Below are positions 60,826-64,000 of a DNA stretch of 64,000 nucleotides, in pieces (position 1 is the first letter of the stretch; each line of letters opens with the position of its first letter). A program made the position numbers and the translations under genes. Location: positions 348,994 through 412,993 of the forward strand of contig NZ_WIXK01000004.1 of assembly GCF_009617595.1 (NCBI RefSeq), given 5' to 3'. Source of the stretch: Tritonibacter aquimaris (lineage in GTDB: Bacteria; Pseudomonadota; Alphaproteobacteria; Rhodobacterales; Rhodobacteraceae). The notes beneath the pieces are model-generated. The model had not been told where the DNA came from. It saw only the letters and a list, made by a program, of their open reading frames with translations, and ran no database searches.

Positions 60826-61299
60826 ATCTTAACCCTTCTTTATGCTTGATCAGAGCATGCATGCGGCCTGCATAGTCGAACAGGCGCATAGATCTCTGGC
60901 GATGTTATTGTAGATGAATCCGAGGCTGCCATTTTCTGGGCCAAGCCCACGATGCGTGTTTCGGGCGTAAAAAATCTCAACGCGGTTGCGCCGGGTCCGA
61001 AGCTGTAGGCTGCTTTGCCTGTAGAGTAGCGTTTGAATGCGATGTCCGGACACATGATTCATTTCCTGAATTCTTGCCCACATATATCGATAATAGAATT
61101 TGTTTCAAGCCACGTGCCTAGTTTTTGACATTTTTCGCCATAAAAAATCCGAGGATGAGCAACTTAGGGTTGATAGGTGAGTCGCTTCTCATGTTAAGGT
61201 AGGTTTAACAGCTGCCGAGCGCCCGAACGAACATTCAAAACTTTGAAATTTTATTTTGTCGGGTATGATGAAATTACATGAGTGTAGGGAGGACACATC
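60826..61299. other. 474-base intergenic region, no clear gene
   Basis: Two short overlapping minus-strand frames (60840-61055 and 60850-61083) have no ribosome site and weak coding character, so I do not call them. The region should hold the YeeE promoter and that of the 61300 gene. AT-rich stretches around 61085-61100 and 61120-61150 stand out, but I see no defined motif. Confidence 0.4.
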
Positions 61300-61515
61300 A
61301 TGACTTCGAAGGAACTGATGAACTACGCCGCAGAATTGGAACAGCAGATCTTGGCTGCACCAACCAGCGGTCGCCTGAGCTATCAGCCGAAATTGCGCGC
61401 GGTTTTGCGCGACATTCGTCACAGCGGATCAGACATTCCATCTCGGCTGCGGCGATTGGACGTAATGCTTGAAGAGCAGGCTGCGGAGCAGCTCTTCGAT
61501 AATATGCCTATCTGA
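61300..61515 (+). CDS. Small conserved-looking protein
   Basis: 71 residues behind GGGAGGA at 61285-61291. MTSKELMNYAAELEQQILAA and RAVLRDIRHSGSDIPSRLRR suggest a short helical protein. I do not recognise a family. The good ribosome site and codon use argue for a real gene. It is transcribed towards the converging membrane protein, with a long hairpin between. Confidence 0.7.
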   Translation: MTSKELMNYAAELEQQILAAPTSGRLSYQPKLRAVLRDIRHSGSDIPSRLRRLDVMLEEQAAEQLFDNMPI

Positions 61516-61557
61516 ATTATGCCTGCGTAAAAGGTATTTTGGATATTATACTTTAGT

Positions 61558-61589
61558 CTGAGTTTTGGGAGTTTTCTCCCGAAACTCAG
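61558..61589. terminator. 14-bp hairpin between convergent genes
   Basis: CTGAGTTTTGGGAG (61558-61571) pairs with CTCCCGAAACTCAG (61576-61589), 14 bp with one G-U and loop TTTT. No T tract follows on either strand, so it may end transcription only partly. Confidence 0.55.
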
Positions 61590-61661
61590 ATTAATAGATC
61601 AGCTTAATCGATCTACGTCCCACAGGTTTCAGAGTGCAAACAGCAGTGCTGTTGTTTGTCC

Positions 61662-61970
61662 TTAAGCCAAGAACAAACCCACAACCACAAGCCCAAGCCC
61701 AAGCGCCGACAACAACAAGGTGCCGAGGTTGATCGGGATGAGTTTTTGAACCTCGGCGCGCAAGTCGTCGTCGCTTAGATTTTTGCGTTTCGCCAGCGCG
61801 ACTTTGACCACACAATACATCAGCCCCAAAAAGCCGATAAGTGTAACTGCGGTACCAATCCAGACCAAGTTTTCCAATGCTCGTCCCCGTTCATACGCAT
61901 AAGGTGCGAAGTGTTTGGGCGGTTCTAGGGGCTTGGGCGGATCTTTGCAACAAACTCCTTTGCTGCCCAC
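61662..61970 (-). CDS. Small two-helix membrane protein
   Basis: 102 residues starting at GTG (MGSKGVCCKDPPKPLEPPKH). Helices cover about 38-58 and 78-100, with a cytoplasmic AKRKNLSDDDLRAEVQKL loop. The CC pair at 7-8 and Pro-rich start are odd. The ribosome site before GTG is weak, so the start is uncertain. No family is known to me; it is divergent from gapR. Confidence 0.6.
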   Translation of the reverse strand: MGSKGVCCKDPPKPLEPPKHFAPYAYERGRALENLVWIGTAVTLIGFLGLMYCVVKVALAKRKNLSDDDLRAEVQKLIPINLGTLLLSALGLGLVVVGLFLA

Positions 61971-62071
61971 TGCTTGTGGATCGGTCTTGCGGCGATCTGC
62001 GCTCCCTTGTATCCAACTGTTTGAACCGGACCTGAGGTCACAAATAGAGCAGGATATGCAGGGAGCAGACC

Positions 62072-62338
62072 ATGGATATCACCGAAGACGAAAAAAGCGA
62101 AAGCTACCGGGTAACAGCGGGTGAGCTGCGCCAATTCATCGAGCGTTTTGAACGGCTGGATGAAGAGAAGAAATCGCTGGCAGAACAGCAAAAAGAAATC
62201 ATGTCCGAAGCCAAGGCTCGCGGATACGATACCAAAGTTATCCGCAAGGTGATTGCGCTGCGCAAACGCGACAAAGACGATATCGCCGAAGAAGAAGCGG
62301 TATTGGAAATGTACAAAGAAGCGCTGGGTATGACCTAA
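62072..62338 (+). CDS. gapR: GapR-type nucleoid-associated protein (DUF2312)
   Basis: 88 residues behind AGGGAGCAGACC. SYRVTAGELRQFIERFERLD is the N-terminal helix-loop, and LDEEKKSLAEQQKEIMSEAK, ARGYDTKVIRKVIALRKRDK the coiled coil and DNA-contact region. In Caulobacter, GapR binds overtwisted DNA ahead of forks and is essential. The length matches the family. Confidence 0.93.
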   Translation: MDITEDEKSESYRVTAGELRQFIERFERLDEEKKSLAEQQKEIMSEAKARGYDTKVIRKVIALRKRDKDDIAEEEAVLEMYKEALGMT

Positions 62339-62345
62339 GGCCAAT

Positions 62346-62372
62346 TGCCGCCTGCGTTTGGCGCGGGCGGCA
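62346..62372. terminator. Hairpin between gapR and the RutR-like gene
   Basis: TGCCGCCTGCG (62346-62356) pairs with CGCGGGCGGCA (62362-62372), 11 bp with one G-U and loop TTTGG. Both genes converge on it; no T tract follows. Confidence 0.55.
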
Positions 62373-62374
62373 GC

Positions 62375-62995
62375 TTAGGATGCGCTGTTGGGCTCAAGCA
62401 GCCGTTGGTAAAGCGTTTCCAGAAACAGTGAGGCGCTGTCAAAAGGATCATCCTGTCCCATCAGGCTGCGCACCTGGACATCAAAATCCGCATAGTGCTG
62501 GGTCAGCGCCCAGATCGAAAACAACAGATGATGCGGGTGGCAGGGTTTGAGCTTGCCTTCATCCATCCAGCGCTGCAGCAGGCCGGTTTTTTCGTCGACC
62601 AGATCCTTCATATCGCCAGATATTGTCTCCAGCAATCGGGGCGCGCCTTGCAGGATCTCATTGGCAAACAGGCGGCTTTCGCGTGGATAATCTTTGCTCA
62701 TCTGGATCTTGCGCGCGACATAGGCCTGAATTTCGGTCATCGGGTCACCTGACGGATCAAGCTCCTTAAGCGGGTCGAGCCAGGTGGACAAAAGATCGGA
62801 GAGGACGGCGGTAAAAACCGTTTCTTTGCTGGGATAATAATACAGCAGATTGGCCTTGCTCAGCCCGGCTGCTTTGGCGATCTGATCCACGGTAGCACCG
62901 CGAAAACCATGCGACGAAAACACTTCAAGCGCGGCATCTTTGATCAAGCCGCGGTTGCGTTGTTGAATTCGGGTCGTGGCTCGGGGCTGCGACAT
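62375..62995 (-). CDS. rutR: TetR-family regulator, RutR-like
   Basis: 206 residues. The helix-turn-helix AALEVFSSHGFRGATVDQIA and KAAGLSKANLLYYYPSKETV closely follows E. coli RutR, as does the rest: KIQMSKDYPRESRLFANEIL, GAPRLLETISGDMKDLVDEK and SIWALTQHYADFDVQVRSLM. RutR binds uracil or thymine and controls pyrimidine use. No rut operon is adjacent; a near-palindrome 56 bases upstream could be its operator. Symbol by similarity only. Confidence 0.85.
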   Translation of the reverse strand: MSQPRATTRIQQRNRGLIKDAALEVFSSHGFRGATVDQIAKAAGLSKANLLYYYPSKETVFTAVLSDLLSTWLDPLKELDPSGDPMTEIQAYVARKIQMSKDYPRESRLFANEILQGAPRLLETISGDMKDLVDEKTGLLQRWMDEGKLKPCHPHHLLFSIWALTQHYADFDVQVRSLMGQDDPFDSASLFLETLYQRLLEPNSAS

Positions 62996-63050
62996 CGGGT
63001 ACAGAAGGCTCCGTCGTGATGTGGATCTGAAACAGCGGTGATATATATTA

Positions 63051-63065
63051 TTGGCATTTTGTCAA
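63051..63065 (-). promoter_or_regulatory. Candidate operator and -35 before the RutR-like gene
   Basis: TTGGCA-TTT-TGTCAA is a 15-base near-palindrome (5 of 6 pairs). On the minus strand it gives TTGACA, a consensus -35, with TATATC 14 bases on as a weak -10. The site would suit self-repression. Confidence 0.35.
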
Positions 63066-63204
63066 TTTTTTCCGGGCCAATAGGTAACTTTGTTTCATAG
63101 GCCGGGAAAATACCTAGTCATTCCATGAAACGGTGCAAATAGATGTGCGCAGGGTGGATATGGCGCACGTGCACCCTGTGCCCGCATTGCGTGTGCGACG
63201 AAAT

Positions 63205-63234
63205 CCCATGTGGCCCAGAACAGGGCCACATGGG
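63205..63234 (-). terminator. Terminator-like hairpin after acs
   Basis: CCCATGTGGCCC (63205-63216) pairs perfectly with GGGCCACATGGG (63223-63234), a 12-bp stem 8 bases past the acs stop; ATTTCG follows on the minus strand, a short tract. Confidence 0.75.
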
Positions 63235-63241
63235 CTTAGGC

Positions 63242-64000
63242 TTAGGTATTGTTGCGGTTTTTGATGAGGTCATCGACGACGGAGGGGTCGGCGAGTGTTG
63301 AGGTGTCGCCCAGGGAACCAAAGTCGTTTTCGGCGATTTTGCGCAGGATGCGGCGCATGATTTTGCCGGAGCGGGTTTTTGGCAGGCCCGGAGCCCATTG
63401 GATCACATCAGGTGAGGCAATCGGGCCGATTTCGGTACGCACCCAGGTGCGCAGCTCTTTGTAGAGCTCTTCTGAGGGCTCACGATCGTTCATCAAGGTG
63501 ACATAGCAATAGATGCCCTGACCCTTGATATCATGCGGGTAGCCTACCACGGCGGCCTCGGCGACGGCGGCATGGGCCACCAGCGCGCTTTCGACCTCGG
63601 CGGTGCCCATGCGGTGACCAGAGACGTTGATCACATCATCGACGCGGCCGGTGATCCAGTAATCGCCATCTTCGTCGCGGCGGCAGCCATCACCGGTGAA
63701 GTAGTAGTTTTTGTAATCCGAGAAATAGGTCTTCTCAAAGCGCTCGTGATCGCCCCAGACCGTGCGCATCTGGCCGGGCCAGCTGTCTTTCATGCACAAC
63801 ACGCCTTCGACGCCATTGCCGGTGATTTCTTCGCCCGACTGCGGATCCAGCACCACAGGCTGCACCCCAAAGAAGGGTTTCATCGCAGCACCCGGTTTGG
63901 TGGCATGGGCACCGGGCAGCGGCGTCATCAGGTGGCCGCCAGTTTCGGTCTGCCACCAGGTGTCAACGATGGGGCAATTGCCTTTGCCAACCACATCATT
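63242..64000 (-). CDS. acs: Acetyl-CoA synthetase, C-terminal part
   Basis: The frame runs off the end of the window; 252 residues of the C-terminus are seen. Acs makes acetyl-CoA from acetate with [43 protein letters not shown] and [20 protein letters not shown] are the A-domain motifs, and [20 protein letters not shown] carries the Lys that acetylation switches off. It ends in a hairpin. The kinase of the symporter type at 55488 and the ScfR gene at 53384 lie upstream in the window, but on the other strand. Confidence 0.97.
   Translation of the reverse strand, partial: NDVVGKGNCPIVDTWWQTETGGHLMTPLPGAHATKPGAAMKPFFGVQPVVLDPQSGEEITGNGVEGVLCMKDSWPGQMRTVWGDHERFEKTYFSDYKNYYFTGDGCRRDEDGDYWITGRVDDVINVSGHRMGTAEVESALVAHAAVAEAAVVGYPHDIKGQGIYCYVTLMNDREPSEELYKELRTWVRTEIGPIASPDVIQWAPGLPKTRSGKIMRRILRKIAENDFGSLGDTSTLADPSVVDDLIKNRNNT

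Noticed and set aside
60840..61083. Two overlapping minus-strand frames of 71 and 77 codons
   Set aside because: No ribosome site and no similarity I recognise; the two cannot both be real and neither shows clear codon bias.
1..64000. tRNA, rRNA, CRISPR, prophage or insertion sequence
   Set aside because: No cloverleaf, rRNA core sequence, regularly spaced repeat array, transposase or phage gene was seen on either strand; a tool such as tRNAscan would be needed to be certain on tRNAs.

Overview
The window is an ordinary chromosomal stretch of an alphaproteobacterium, most likely a marine Rhodobacteraceae (Roseobacter group) member. The clues are GapR (DUF2312), a selenide-water dikinase fused to an NADH-dehydrogenase-like domain, NDUFA12, an opgC-opgG-opgH operon with short OpgH, a Pha/Mnh-type Na+/H+ antiporter with fused A/B subunits, a Hint-domain protein, ScfR- and RutR-like regulators, and many GTG starts and 1-4 base start/stop overlaps. 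I see no rRNA, tRNA, CRISPR array, prophage or insertion sequence.

Layout. 1-4213: end of upp, a SPOR-domain protein, a membrane protein resembling an M48 peptidase without its zinc motif, a sulfotransferase and a Hint-domain protein. 4356-13245: a fatty-acid oxidation region (FadJ-type protein, cupin, thiolase, glutathione transferase, acyl-CoA dehydrogenase, two MerR regulators, two hotdog thioesterases) with a clear palindromic operator before the first merR. 13262-18400: ArsC-like reductase, pyrD, DUF952, a periplasmic 5'-nucleotidase, DUF1992, SRAP and MarR. 18564-21753: selenium genes mnmH and the selD fusion, converging and overlapping. 21781-27640: the mnh/pha antiporter operon. 27994-29288: exported rhodanese and a secreted CE1-type esterase. 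29302-35345: TPR protein and opgC-opgG-opgH (periplasmic glucans).

35598-38974: class III CoA-transferase, an acetolactate-synthase-like ThDP enzyme and a secreted DUF302 protein. 38975-39479 is a gene-free stretch with an unusual inverted-repeat structure. 39480-41536: clpP and clpX. 41879-45115: RidA-family protein, DUF4760 membrane protein, NDUFA12, MlaD, DUF2155 and aat. 45180-47036: accB-accC. 47183-53156: PAS-LuxR regulator and a complete Liv-type ABC transporter. 53384-59450: ScfR-type regulator, a receiver protein, a small membrane protein, a sodium/solute-symporter histidine kinase and a FliM/FliN-like protein with a Gly/Asp-rich tail. 59531-60825: sulfur-linked DUF442 phosphatase/transferase and two YeeE/YedE half-transporters. 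60826-64000: small conserved proteins, gapR, a RutR-like regulator and the C-terminal part of acetyl-CoA synthetase.

Most of the region is core metabolism and envelope biology. Points most worth a second look are the 39002-39119 inverted repeat, the symporter-kinase module near an ScfR regulator and acs, the FliM-like protein without flagellar neighbours, the zinc-less M48-like protein, the CoA-transferase/ThDP enzyme pair and the merR operator.
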